Source: Porogramme epimiltina (Eukaryota; Basidiomycota; Agaricomycetes; Polyporales; Polyporaceae). Taken from it: 37,503 nt of DNA. Numbering within the stretch: position 1 is the stretch's first letter; every line of letters starts with the position of its first letter. The stretch lies in the NCBI GenBank assembly GCA_900155495.1, contig FTLJ01000019.1:1-37503 (forward strand). The letters run 5' to 3'. Positions 20,800 through 32,158 of the stretch are shown here, piece by piece. The notes beneath the pieces were generated by a model. The model did not search any database and was not told the DNA's origin. It saw only the letters and a program-made list of their open reading frames with translations. Both the position numbers and the translations under genes were made by a program.

Positions 20800-22840
20800 C
20801 TATGTCACGGCTACGTGTGACGTTAGTAAACCATCGTACAGACAAATATCATGGCACTCACTGTACTTCGGACCGCCGCCTCCCTCGGGCACGGTCCAAG
20901 TGATATCTTGTGTCGGCACCTTCACGTCGCAGAACTTGCAGTGGATGCAGTTCTGCGAGTTGATGACTAGTCGCTTCCCTTCCCACCCCGCCTTCTCCAC
21001 GTCCTCCTCACCTACAGCGTCCGCGCTCTCGTCCTCCACATACTCGTATACCTGAGCCGGGCAGCCCCGCCCGAGCAGTCCCGCGTACTCGCCCACGTTC
21101 ACGCGTACGTGATCCCTCCGCGCCTTTGAATCCTCCGCCCACTGCTCCGGCGCGAGCCCCGTCTCGCCCTCCGACGCACCCTCTGCCGCCCCAGCCCCCG
21201 TCTCGTATCGCCGCACCCGCAGATGCACTGGCTGGTCCTCCGCGTGGTTCGTTCCCGTCAAGCTCACGCTCGTCAGCAGGTCCGTCGATAATGGCGGCTC
21301 GAACGCCGGGTACGCGATTGGCGTACACTCCCGCGCGGGTCGTGTGTGCGCTGCGTCGCTCGTGCCCTTGGTATTCCGGAACGTCCACGGCGTCCGGCCC
21401 CTGAGGAGGAGCGTGTCCACACCCGAGTATGCGACGCCGCCTAGCATCCCCAGTGGGGTATTGAAGGATGGCCGCACGTTCCGCACCTCGTATAGGTCTG
21501 CGTGCGCCCAGCTCTTCTCGAACGCCGTCTCGTACGCGCTCATGTCCGTCGGTGCGCCCTCCTCTTGCTCCAGCGCGTCATACGCCGCCTCCGCCGCGAG
21601 CATCCCCGTCTTCATCGCGTTGTGTGTGCCCTTGATCTTCGCCACGTTCACTACGCCCGCAGAGCACCCGATCAGCGCGCCGCCGGGGAAGTGTAGCTTC
21701 GGCACCGCCTGGAGCCCACCCTCGTTCAGAACCCGTGCGCCGTAGGCAATGCGCGTCGAGTCGCCCGAGAGCAGGTCGCGGAAGTACGGGTGGTGTTTCA
21801 TCCGCTGCGGCGGCCTCAGCGTGTGGGGGATGTGCACAGAACGGGCAGACGTACCTGGAGCTCGCGGTAGGGGCTGAGATATGGATTCTCGTAGTCGAGC
21901 CCGACGACGATACCGAGCGTCACGAGCCCGTCGGCCATGTGATATGTCCAGCCACCGCCGTACGTCCGGAGGTCCATCGGCCAGCCCATCGTGTGCACGA
22001 CCTTGCCCGGCTCGTGTTTCTTCGGGTCGACCCGCCAGACCTCCTTCAAGCCGAGCCCGTATGTCTGCGGGTCGCGCCCCTCGCGGAGCTTGAAGCGACG
22101 GATGGCCTCTTTGGAGAGCGAGCCGTGGGCGCCCTCGGCGAGGAGGGTGACGCGGGCGCGGAACTCCATGCCGGGCTCGAAGGAGTCCTTCATGCGGTGT
22201 TGGCGGTCGAGGCCGACCTCGTTGGTGCGCACGCCGAGGACGCTGCGGCCGTCGTCGCTGTAGACGAGGCCTGCGCCTGCGAAACCAGGGTAGACCTCGA
22301 CGCCCATCTCTTCTGCGATGGCGCCGAGCCAGGCGGTGACGCGGGATAGGGAAACGACGTAGGTACCCATCTTGGCCATGACGGGGGGTTGGGGGATGCG
22401 GAAGGAGGCGCTCTTGGTGAAGAAGCGCATGGAGGTGGAAGTGGTGGGTTGTGTGAGGGGGTGGTCGTCGCGGTCTGCCCAGTCTGGAAGAAGCTCGTTG
22501 AGAGCGCGGGGCTCTAGGACGGCGCCGGAGAGGATGTGGGAGCCTGGGGGGAGGAGGAGGGGAAGGGAGGATGAACATGGGAAGAGAGGTGGAGAGGGCA
22601 GGGGTGCGCACCTACTTCAGAACCCTTTTCGAGGACGACGACGCGCACGTCGCGGCCTTTTTCACGCTCGAGCTGCTTGAGACGGATGGCTGCGCTGAGG
22701 CCCGCGGGCCCTGCGCCGACGATGCAGACGTCGACGTCGTCGGAGGCACGGTCGACATTGTGCGGGTCGAAGAGCTCGCGTCGACGGAGAGCGGTGGAGT
22801 GTAATGAGCGGGTGAGCGGTGTCCTGCAGCGGGCGAGCAT
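20800..22840 (-). CDS. Electron transfer flavoprotein-ubiquinone oxidoreductase
   Basis: Inner mitochondrial membrane enzyme (ETF-QO; yeast homologue Cir2) that passes electrons from reduced ETF, fed by fatty-acid and amino-acid dehydrogenases, to ubiquinone. Exons are 22840-22612, 22543-21855, 21804-20862 and 20810-20800; 623 aa. Residues 1-30 are Arg/Ser/Thr-rich, a likely matrix signal. The FAD-binding GAGPAG is at 42-47. Ubiquinone/FAD regions are visible as LLAEGAHGSL, GGALIGCSAGVVNV and KGTHNAMKTGMLAAE. The [4Fe-4S] ligands are Cys554 (GCPAQVYE) and Cys592, Cys595 and Cys598 (NCIHCKFC). The family's C-terminal VPEGGGGPKY is followed, through an 11-nt last exon, by TVT and the stop. An in-frame upstream start at about 22891 is possible but would lengthen the presequence. 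Function is well supported. Confidence 0.95.
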
Positions 22841-23537
22841 GGCGGGGTGTGTGCGGCGCGCGGCCGGTGTGGGGTAAGGGACAAAGGACAAAGGAGGGTG
22901 CGGAGGTGGCAGTCCAGACGATGGCTATTAAGCTCCGAGTCCGAGTCGACTGGCAGTAGGCTCCCTGACCGGCGCTAGCAGCAGAATATTATGGGGTGCG
23001 TTGGCGCCCGTCAATGGGGACGTCATGATTCGCTCACGCAGAAATCACGCGACTCGACGCGACTCGCGCGAGTCGGCGCGACTGACTGCCCTGCGCCGCC
23101 CGCCACTCGGCTTCATCCATCCGAGTCCCGACTGCTGACTAGCGCTTGCTCCCTCTCCACTCCAGCCGCTCCAGCCTTCTCTCCGCCCCCGGCGAACGCT
23201 TCTTTCAATATTTGTCGAGAGCCGTGCACAAAGACGGCGTTAGAGCTCGGCTTGTGTTCTGGCCCAGTCTCATACAGGTCCCCGGGAATGGCCACGATCA
23301 TGGTGACGCCGCACCCACGAATCGCCATGGGAAAAGACTACCCACGAGAACCAGCCTAGTCTAGCGGACCGTCTTCCGGGTTGACTCCTGCTCTCACCAC
23401 TGACCAGCCCGGTGAGTGTGCCACTGCGCGGATCGCCTAGGCCTGTCCTGCAGCTGCTGACTACTTGATCTACCACCCTCCTCATCTAGGCAGCTACCCT
23501 TCCACTTCCTATCTGATCAATCAACGCAACTACCACC
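22841..23537. other. Divergent promoter region between ETF-QO and F-box genes
   Basis: About 0.7 kb without a recognisable gene. It is rich in GACTC/GAGTC hexamers between 22935 and 23130, including a perfect 16-bp palindrome at 23060-23075. The plus-strand side close to the F-box ATG is pyrimidine-rich. Confidence 0.5.
23060..23075. promoter_or_regulatory. Perfect 16-bp palindrome CGACTCGCGCGAGTCG
   Basis: Self-complementary sequence within a cluster of CGACTC/GAGTCG copies (23046-23085), about 220 bp upstream of the ETF-QO start codon and 460 bp upstream of the F-box start. Its form suits a dimeric regulator site for the divergent pair; no known factor is assigned. Confidence 0.35.
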
Positions 23538-24856
23538 ATGAAACTGGGCGACCTGCCCCCGGAACTTCTCGGTCTCATCTTCGGGCACTTGGCCAGCGAC
23601 AAGCAAGATTTGAAGGCCATCACTCTTACATCCCGTTCCTTTCTTCCCCTCGCTCGCCTCCACCTCTTCGCTGCCGTCAACTTCTGGCGCCTTGCCGACC
23701 CTTTCGCTCAGCAATATCTCCCTATTGTGCGCAAAATTGTCGTCAACCCACCACGTGGCCTGAAGCTATGGAGCCATTGTCAGGAAGTCCTTGACATCGT
23801 CCAGCAGTCAGATATGCACGTCGTCGCGCTCACCATCACCCGACTGGTCCTCGAATACCAGCTTAACTACATTAGCCCGAGCCTCCCGATATCCCAGATA
23901 CTGGCCGGGTTCCCTTCCATCACGACGCTCATCTTCGAAAAGACGGACGTGCTTACCCTGCGCGAGTTCGCTACGCCTCTCGCAGGTACCACGAACAACG
24001 TCCGGACACTGGAGCTACATCACGTCATGCTCGCAGATTTCCTACCGCACAATACAACTGCTCTGCCGGACGCCCTACCAACCCTCAAGAGGCTCGTCTT
24101 CGATTCCATCAGTTTTCCTACCCTCGGCGCGCTACCTTTCTGGCTTGCGCTGGCTGGGAGGGGTGAAAGGCTCGAAGACCTGGTGATCGATCCCTCGATA
24201 ACATCTCCCCATTGGATCTTGAAGTGCTTTGGAAAGGGCGTTCGGAGGCTGGCGATGGGTCTCCAGTTCATGGAAACGAGTGAGATGCGACTGTGCCATT
24301 GTGCTATTGTCGGGCTGCTGACGTGTGTTTATTGTAGATCAAACGGACGATGGCCTCTTCGCGGGATATACGGACGTCCAGGAACTGACGGTGTTCATGC
24401 CGCCGTATGCCAAAAACGGCGAGGGACCGTGGTTCCTGCTCCGCCCCCTGCTCGATAGAGCTATACCGTCACGGCAGGTACTCACCATACGTGTGGTGGT
24501 GGTGGATGTATCATCCAACCGAGTAGGCGAGGGAGGGGAAAAGGCGGCGGATCTCCACGAGGTGGTGGACTGGGCAGTGCTTGGTCGGTTGGACGAGACG
24601 TTGGATGAGACCAAGTTTGATATGCTCGAACGCTTCGAATTCGTGGTTGTGTCCGATCGGCCGCGGGCAACGGCGAAGGAAAACGCACTGCTGGAGCGCG
24701 TCGAGGGGACGCTGGCGAGCGTGTTGGGAGCAGATAGATTCTTCGGCGCATACCGGCACGTCGGGGGGTACAGGGATGTGTTGTCCGTAAGTCGCGGATT
24801 AAGCTTCAGTTGACGCACGGCTGACGTTCGTTTCCGTTCAGGTCGTTGATTGCTGA
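23538..24856 (+). CDS. F-box protein
   Basis: Putative substrate receptor of an SCF ubiquitin ligase. Exons are 23538-24279, 24338-24786 and 24842-24856; 401 aa. The F-box is at residues 3-45 (LGDLPPELLGLIFGHLASDK...LTSRSFLPLARLHLF). The rest (70-400) has irregular leucine-rich stretches with no firm repeat, as in the large variable F-box family of Agaricomycetes. The last intron (50 nt) adds VVDC and a stop; without it the protein would end a few residues later with a different tail, so the C terminus is uncertain by several residues. The ATG lies in a good context (CACCATGA). The target protein is unknown. Confidence 0.85.
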
Positions 24857-25021
24857 GGGCCCCGAAAGGGTGTATAAATACTAAAGTCTGTTCTCGCCCG
24901 TGTCTTTGGGCGCACGCCCTGTGTTAATGACGACTGGCATCCACCACGTGCCCCCCGAACATGCGTCTGCGGCGTGTGAAGGTGGAAGGCGACACTACAC
25001 GACCCATGGCGTGGAACTAAT

Positions 25022-25029
25022 TATAAATA
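25022..25029 (+). promoter_or_regulatory. TATA box of the HET gene
   Basis: TATAAATA about 106 bp upstream of the HET start codon. A second TATAAATA lies at 24873-24880, just past the F-box stop codon. Both match the canonical core promoter element; which one is used is not shown. Confidence 0.45.
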
Positions 25030-25134
25030 GTACTCTGAGAGCTGCTTTTCATGCCAACAGCGCTCCTCTCGTACCGACCAACGTTTGCACCGGTGTCGCT
25101 TATTGTCCCCTCCTCTGACTTCCTGCGACCAGGC

Positions 25135-27102
25135 ATGGGTCAATTATTTTCGTGGTTCATCAATATCGCATCTTCCATCATGCATGCGCGTCTTTTCAAC
25201 ACTGCGGCCAATCGTAAGTGGGTGTTCGAGGCGCACGTACGAGTCCACTGACCAACACGCTTATCAGTACTACAAGCCAGAAGGACAGCGAGGAGCGGCC
25301 CTGAGTCGACTTGGGGCGCAGAACATCGTCTCCAAGAGCCCCAAATTGTCGTGTGCATTCCCCTGGACCACCTCTCTAAAGAATGTATCGTCGATCCCGG
25401 AGAATCTGCCGCGGAACCTCGTCGCTTCCGTTTGATGAATGTCAACGAGTTTCTCGACTCGGACAATCTACAAGTTGTAGCGTTTCCTCCCATCCTTGAC
25501 TCCCAAGATCAGAAGACGGACCTTTCCTCCATGCCGCTTCCACCCTTCGCCGCCATTTCGTATCCGTGGCGTGACCTTCAACTTCCTGAGGGGAGCTCAA
25601 CTCCGTCGTTCTCCGTTGCGGGTGCCCTCCATGCCGATCCCATATCCATCTCTGTTATCCATACAGCATGCCTCGCCGCCCGCGAGTACAACTGTAACTA
25701 CCTCTGGCTCGACCGTTTGTGTATCCTTCAAGCGTCCAAAGCAGATAAGGACTGGCAAATTCAGCGCATGTTTCACGTCTACCGGCGATGTGCAACGTGT
25801 CTCGTCTTCCCCGGAGGGCTCGTGCGCCTTGCACGCCTCGACGACGCGACTTCATGGATAGACCGAGCGTGGACGCTCCAGGAAGCCGTGGTACCAGGCG
25901 AGGGGAAGACCAAGGTCGTGTTTGAAATCACACACTCCACGTATCGTGATTTCCTCCAGCATCGTTGCGAGACAGAGGATTATCCTAAAGCCTTCTGTCA
26001 TACTGTCCTCGATACTCCAGACGTAGATAGCACAACTTACGGAGAATTCACTGAGCGCATTCTCGAACCCGGAAAATCTGCCTCAGGCGACCTGCGTCGA
26101 ATGCTGCAAATCACATGGCTCATGCTCGGGAGGCTCCGTCTGCATGCGCCTGCGATGGCGCGCGATAGACCCGACAATCTGCCCCTCCGCATCCTTCGCA
26201 TGCCGGAGGCGGAGCTACTTTCCAAGGTGCTACTACGTGGGACGGCCTTGACCCTATGGGTCGCAGCTTATACGCGGACATCGTCACGTCCCGTGGATAT
26301 GGTTTTCAGCATTATGGGTCTATTTGGGGTCCACCTTGACGTCTCTCGATTCCAACCGGGCGAGCGGACACGCGCGACCATTGCAATGATTCAAGCGGTT
26401 ATGCTGCGTGGGGGTGGCTACGCCACATGGCTTTTCATCGCTCCGGAGATGGACCCCTGTCGGGAGCTATCGACATTGCCGGAGATGCCGGAGACAAATG
26501 TTGGCGGGCGAGCGTACATTAACACGGGAAGAGGGAGACTCCCCGCTGTGGAAGCCATCGGTATAAAGGCCCACAATCACAATACCTGGCCCACCATGGG
26601 AGTACCGAGAGGCGAGATGACTGACTCCGGTTATCTTGTTTTTTGGGGTGAGGCTGCTTTGCTACAAAATAGCCTCCCCTCTCCCGTTCAAAGTGTTATG
26701 AACGCTCGTCTTACCTCCCGCCCGGCACTTTCAAGGATATATGACAACAAGGAGACCTGGGCAGTGATCATAGGGCGAATGAAAAACCGCAACCGCAACC
26801 CGGACACGTGGGTTGTGCAGTCTACTCCGGGTGGGGCACCAATGCGAGAAGGAGTCATAGAGCTCACGCTGATGCTGATAGAGAGGCACGGATACGGATT
26901 ATATCATCGTGTGGGTATGGAAAGGGAGGTTGATGAGAGGAAGACGAAGAACTGGTCATGGACGTATCGTTGTTTCAAGGTCGGGGGTCCGGGAATGGGA
27001 AGTAGGGTAAGATTTCGTGCTGCTCCTTCTGGTCCGGAATCCGGCATAGACCCGTTCGAAGAAAGTAGGAACAAGGATGAATCAAGCTTTTCGCATTCAT
27101 GA
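25135..27102 (+). CDS. HET (heterokaryon incompatibility) domain protein
   Basis: Member of the fungal HET family linked to non-self recognition and incompatibility cell death in ascomycetes; the role in basidiomycetes is unproven. Exons are 25135-25213 and 25268-27102; 637 aa. HET motifs occur in order: AAISYPW (121-127), YLWLDRLCILQ (171-181), WQIQRMFHVYRRC (189-201) and WIDRAWTLQEA (223-233). The C-terminal 400 residues have no recognised domain. The spliced N terminus starts MGQLFS, which fits an N-myristoylation signal (Gly2, Ser6); a membrane anchor is therefore possible. The first exon is supported by consensus splice sites (GTAAGT, TATCAG) and in-frame joining. GC content is lower than in the adjacent housekeeping genes. 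Confidence 0.88.
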
Positions 27103-27747
27103 ATCATTAGGATAGCCGTTCTTACTATCTTAGATTATAAGTTACCCCTAGTAGGACTATGTTTGATGATGAGAGAATATGTATTGCGATGGTTTGAGCA
27201 GCATCCCACCGTTCGTAGCGGGATCGGGCTCCGACAATCGGCGTGGCTCGTCCCCACTCTATTCGGAGTGGCGGGGTTTTTAAAACTTAGTCGAGGGCTC
27301 CTTGTTGTGGGTATCCCTCATTCGCACTCCGATGATCCAGCTCCCGACTGGGGCTGGAAGGTCCCGCAAGCTTGGCCGCACCGGGAGGGAAGATCAGACA
27401 GACGGCAAGCCGCCGTTTGGTGAAAGAACTGCAACTGCAACTGTAACCCTAACACATTGGACCTTGGAGTACCAGTTATGGTCTGCGCCATGGGGTGGGT
27501 ATTGAAAAGGAAGTAGGCAAAGTGGAATCGGACGTACTGGCGCTGTCAAGCGGAACGGCCGGCCAGGAGGTGCCTTGGTACCTCATCTAATCTACATTGA
27601 CTAGGAATAGGTTCTCTATTTCTAGGATCGCACTTGGTGACGTACAAGTAGACGATACATGTTGCAACACCACCAGAGGTGAACGATAATAGGCGGCGGA
27701 ACGTCTATCAGCGACAAGGGAGGGAAAGGGAAGCTATCAAGAGTTCG
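27103..27747. other. Convergent intergenic region
   Basis: About 0.65 kb between the 3' ends of the HET gene and HIS2. Short frames near 27163-27420 have no support from domains or homology. No repeat was recognised. Confidence 0.5.
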
Positions 27748-28790
27748 TCACCAGAACTTATGCTCCCACCAGTGGCCCTGCACCTTGCGCGCCGTGGTCA
27801 ATCGCCCACCAGTGTTCCGTACACCATCGGAGCTCTCGAGCACCCACAGCTCGTCGATCCCCACTCTCCGCGCGTACTCGAGCAGACGGTGGTAGTTGAG
27901 ACCGACTGCCTGTGGTCCGTGGCTGTCGTCCGACAGCGTAAACCTGCCGCCCGCGGCCAAAACCATCTAGACGGAGCCATGGTCAGGGAGCGCCCGAATG
28001 TAGCTAGTCGCAATCATAGTACGCACCTCGACGATGTCGGGGCCGGGGTAGGCGGCACTCCACCCCTTGCGGAAGGCAGCGGCGTTGAGCTCGAAGAGCG
28101 CTCCGTACGAGACGGCGAACTCGATGTTCCGCCGGGCGCGATCGAGTGCCTCGGGGTGTGTCGCGAATTGGACGTCGGGCGTGTAGAGGCGGCATAGGTC
28201 GAAGTGGCCGATCACCTCGGGGTGGAAGCGGCGCATGAGCTCGTACTGCGCGTCGAGGTAGGCGCAGAGGAAGACGGAGGTTTGGGCGGATGTCGGCGCG
28301 GAGGGTGGGGAGAGGCTGGAGAGGGCCTTGGTGAAGGTGGGGAGGTCAAAGTCGATAGGGATGCCATTGACGTGGTGGACGGAGCCGACGATGTACTCGA
28401 TGCGGTCGCTGTGCTTCTCTAGGAGGGCAGTGAGGTTGGTGAGGTCGAGGGGGGTGATGGACTCGGTCTCGAGACCGACGATGAGGTTGATCTGCGTCAC
28501 GTACGCGGCTTTGAGGCGGTGAGCCTCGGTGAGGAAAGCATCGAATTGGGCTGAGAGAGCATCCAAGGTGAGGTCAGCCTGTGGATCGCGTGAGCTACGG
28601 AGAAAGAGGAAGGAGGGAAAACGCGAGGAACTTCTTCCGGATACAGATCCTCTGTTCGATAACGAGGGACATGTTCGGTGAGGCCGTACGTCTCGAAGCC
28701 CTGTTGAATGGCCTGAAGGACGACCTGTTCGAGGGTGCCGGTCGCGTGCTTGCAGAACTGTCCAGAGTGGGAATGGTGGCTGTATGGCAT
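27748..28790 (-). CDS. HIS2: Histidinol-phosphatase (PHP family)
   Basis: Removes phosphate from L-histidinol phosphate in histidine biosynthesis (cytosol). Exons are 28790-28632, 28578-28027 and 27966-27748; 309 aa, close to yeast His2. The PHP metal site is visible at the very N terminus, HHSHSG (His6, His8), then GLTEH (around residue 37), GLETE, YIVGSVHHVNG, HFDLCRLY, and near the end TLSDDSHGP. Introns are 53 and 60 nt with phase-0 junctions. The start is the only ATG that leaves the canonical short leader before HxH. The gene is divergent from RAD6/UBC2 across 835 bp. Confidence 0.94.
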
Positions 28791-29625
28791 CGTGTCCGGA
28801 GATGGAGGAGACACAGAGAGGAAGGGAACGACGAGAGCTGGACGGGTTTAGACCCTTTGGGGTTGGTGCTTGCGCAGCCGGAAAGGGGGGTGTGGGCATG
28901 GCGGGTGAAGGAACGGGTGCAAGCCCTGGCGGGCTTGACCGTGCCTCGAATCACATCCGCGGAGGTGCGGGCAGGGGCGAGCGACGACAAACGATAGAAT
29001 TGGGGACGAAATACAACAATGGGGGGAAAGCGTACGCAAACACGACACACCGTCCTCACACGCGACCATCCGCCATCGAACCTCCGTCGAGTTGAGCTTG
29101 GGGAATAGTTGGTGGAGTTGGGCGGACGATAGTGGGCCGCAGAACTGTTTGTATCACAAAGGCGGGGATCGGCGGAGAGCGGAGTCCGGCGGCGGCGAGG
29201 AGGATTTGGTAGAGAGAGAGGCTGTCTGGGAAGCGGCGCTCCGGTAGTCGTTGCGGACGGAGCGGAGGAGCGCAGACAGCGAACTCGAGGACAAGCACCG
29301 GCCAGGGCAAGGGCAAGGGCCTGAGCTCTTGAGGCCCGAGACCTGTGGCGAGGCCAGGACAGCCAGGCTGATGAGGCACGCGAGGACAGGCGAGGGCAGG
29401 CGAGGGACTGCTCGGACACCTCCGTCGGCGTCCCTGCCCAGTCCCCAGTCCTGACGCTCGCTCTTCCCCCGCGATCGGCGCCACTTTGCCCTCAACCCTC
29501 GACTACCACCTCCCGATTTCGATTTCTATCCCTCCTCTCGACCTCACACTCTCCTCCCGACCTTAGCCTCTTTCTCAGGTCTCCCTCACACAACCTTCCT
29601 CTGCTCGCACACATACACCCCAGCC
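28791..29625. promoter_or_regulatory. Divergent promoter region between HIS2 and RAD6/UBC2
   Basis: About 0.8 kb with no gene. The plus-strand side (29450-29625) is strongly pyrimidine-rich up to the UBC2 ATG, a typical fungal 5' UTR. No Gcn4-type TGACTCA was seen on the HIS2 side. Confidence 0.5.
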
Positions 29626-30263
29626 ATGGTCAGTGCCCCCAACCGAGCCACTCCACACAATCTCACCCGAGTCTTGCCCGATCCATAGTCTACCAACTGC
29701 CGCCGTCGCCTCATCCGCGACTTCAAACGACTCTCCACAGAGCCCCCAGAAGGCATCTCGGGCAGTCCGTGCCCAGACAACATCATGCTATGGAACGCAG
29801 TCATCTTTGGTCCAGGTGAGCCCTTCTCTCCTACTCTCTTCCTTCTCATTTCCCTAGGCGGTGTGCTCACCCATCTCCCCCAGCTGACACGCCTTTCGAA
29901 GACGGCACCTTCAAGCTCACCCTCACATTCGACGAATCCTACCCCAACAAGCCGCCCACCGTCAAGTTCCTCTCCCGCATGTTCCATCCAAACGTCTACG
30001 CCAACGGCGAGCTCTGTCTCGACATCCTCCAGAACCGATGGTCCCCCACATACGATGTTGCCGCCATCTTGACCTCCATCCAATCCCTCCTCCACGATCC
30101 AAACCCAAACAGCCCCGCCAATGCAGAGGCCGCGCAGCTTTACCGCGAGAACATGAAGGAGTATGTCCGCCGCGTCCGCGCCACCGTCGAGGAGAGCTGG
30201 CTCGACCCCGAGGAGCAGGCGGCCATGGCACAGGAAGGGGCAGAAGATGCAGGAGGGCAGTGA
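29626..30263 (+). CDS. RAD6: Ubiquitin-conjugating enzyme E2 Rad6/Ubc2
   Basis: E2 enzyme that, with Rad18, monoubiquitinates PCNA in post-replication repair and, with Bre1, histone H2B; it also serves N-end-rule degradation with Ubr1. Exons are 29626-29628, 29689-29815 and 29884-30263; 169 aa. The first exon is only the ATG, and the intron follows directly (GTCAGT...CATAG). The N terminus [16 protein letters not shown] matches yeast Rad6. The catalytic cysteine is Cys88 in GELCLDILQ, with the HPN motif at 78-80 and [20 protein letters not shown] following. The tail (about 150-169) is acidic but weaker than the poly-Asp tail of yeast. The identification is very secure. Confidence 0.96.
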
Positions 30264-31053
30264 GCGATTCTGGACGGACACGATCCGAGTGAGCTCCCGG
30301 TTGGTTAGGAGAGGGGCGATGTACGATTTGTGCGAGTAGGAAGAGTGTACTACGGTAATTGTATGGCTATTGTAACACACGCTAATCTCGACATTGTTGG
30401 CTACGCAGACCGCTTGGAGCGACGACTGCCGCAGTCTTTCCATACCGATGTGTCTAGCTCGCCGTCGAGCATCATGTGCAGGGGTTAGGGTCTCTAGGGT
30501 CTCTCACAAGACCAACATCGCTCGCACATTGCGAGTGTGAATCCAGCTCTCTAACCGCTTTGTACATCCTTGTTCCCCGACTACTAGTCCTCGTACATCT
30601 CGTAGACTCCGAGGTGCATGCCTGCACTAATGGCCAGGCGCCCCGGCTGCAATTCGAAGGGTGCAATCGTGCAAGGGGGCTCGCCGGTTGTTCCGCTCTC
30701 CTCGTCGCTCTGAACCGGTCTACCATGCTTATGCCGAATTCATGCACATCCCGGTGCCCCCAGGACCCTGACCTCTTATGCCGCAGAGACGGTGCATGTA
30801 TACAACATCTGAGAGCTGTGGCGTATCGCACGGGTTATAGTGATTTGAGGCTGCGAGTTGGCAGACCGCTGTGGAAGGAGATAACGCGAGATGGTACATG
30901 CAGACCAAATGCTTATCATGGGAGGTGCAGAGCGGTCCGTAGGACAATTCAAGCTTCAAGGATGGGAAACTTGGAAGACGAATGTCTCAACCAGACACGG
31001 CAGCGGGCAGTCGGAACAGGATACTGTCACGTGCGGTAGATCAGCCAACTGCG
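30264..31053. other. Intergenic region left of the foldback element
   Basis: About 0.8 kb, starting with the UBC2 3' flank. A short TTAGGG-like patch occurs near 30481-30505 but does not form an array. No gene was recognised. Confidence 0.5.
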
Positions 31054-31959
31054 CACGACGGGCATTCCCCGATTTTCCACGGTAGAAAAACCATGTAAAA
31101 ACCGAGGCAGGTAAAATCCTTTTTGATCGTTTTCCCATCGTTTTTGTTCGTGGAAAAATGTTTCCCTTTGAATGGTTTTTCGTTGGTAGAAAATCCGCTT
31201 GGACAATATATCTATTTACACCAGACAAAAGTCTAACGGCGTGGCGGAGAAGGTATCCTTTTCGTTCGTATAAATGGATTACTGCACTCTACAGGGCAGG
31301 CGCGCGGAGGGCGCCACGCCACTCCCGGCAACGACCGGCCCTCAAGCCTCCGCACCCAATCGCGCCGCACCCTCCTTTTAGTAATGCCCCGCCCCCCAGC
31401 GCCTGATCGTTCCGCACGGCGCTGCTCCCAATCGTTCCGCACCACACCACGCCCCTCCCAACCGTGTCGCGCTGTATTGGAGGGAAATTTTCCCAGTCGT
31501 GCACAGCATGGTGCAGAACAGCAGCCCGGTGGTGCGTTGCACGATGGTGCTGTTGAGGGTGGTGTGGCGCGGAGCGGAGCAATTGGGAGCAGTGCGGGGC
31601 GGAACAATCAGGTGCGGAGCATTACTTAAAGGAGGGCGCAGTGCGGTTGGATGCGGAAGCCTGAGAGCCGGTCGGCGGTCGCTGCCGGGAGTGGCGTGGT
31701 GCCTGCCCTGTAGAATACAGTAATCCATTTATACGAATGTAAAGGATACCTTTTCTATGCCCTAGCCTACCATGCTGTTAGACTTTTATTTGGTGAAATA
31801 GATATATTGTCCATGCGGTTTTTTTACCAACGAAAAACCATTCAAAGGGAAACATTTTTATACGAACAAAAACGATTGGAAAACGATCGAAAAGGATTTT
31901 ACCTGCCTCGGTTTTTCCACGGTTTTTCTACCATTGAAAATCGGGGAATGCCCGTCGTG
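31054..31959. mobile_element. 906-bp foldback (MITE-like) element with long inverted arms
   Basis: The left arm (31054 to about 31468) is the reverse complement of the right arm (about 31556 to 31959), with roughly 85-90% identity by eye and some indels. The outermost 23-24 bases are a perfect inverted match starting CACGACGGGCATTCCCC. A GCG triplet sits directly outside each end (31051-31053 and 31960-31962), compatible with a 3-bp target-site duplication. The outer 150 bp of each arm are A/T-rich and contain short recurring motifs (for example AAAACC and ATCGTTTT); the inner part is GC-rich, leaving a loop of under 90 nt. There is no transposase. The CAC...GTG ends plus a 3-bp duplication recall CACTA-type elements, but class assignment is tentative. 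Confidence 0.85.
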
Positions 31960-32158
31960 GCGGGGGCTGCAAGTGCGACTGCCGGCGAACGTCTAAACTC
32001 TCATCACTCTCTTGCGTTGCCATTCTTGTGGTCTACTTTGCCTAAGTTGTTTGCGTTCTTCCTCAACGGGTCCATAGCTCGAGGCAGTTTCACCACTGCC
32101 GCTCAAGACTACTAAGACATGTATAATTCCTACGGTCCGTCCCCTTCCCCCAGGCGCC

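Noticed and set aside
30481..30505. TTAGGG-like bases suggesting an interstitial telomere repeat
   Set aside because: Only about two imperfect units are present and no array exists; a similar single match near 27448 is equally isolated.
31233..31728. Open frames inside the foldback element
   Set aside because: They come from GC-rich inverted arms and mirror each other on both strands; no transposase or other domain is seen.
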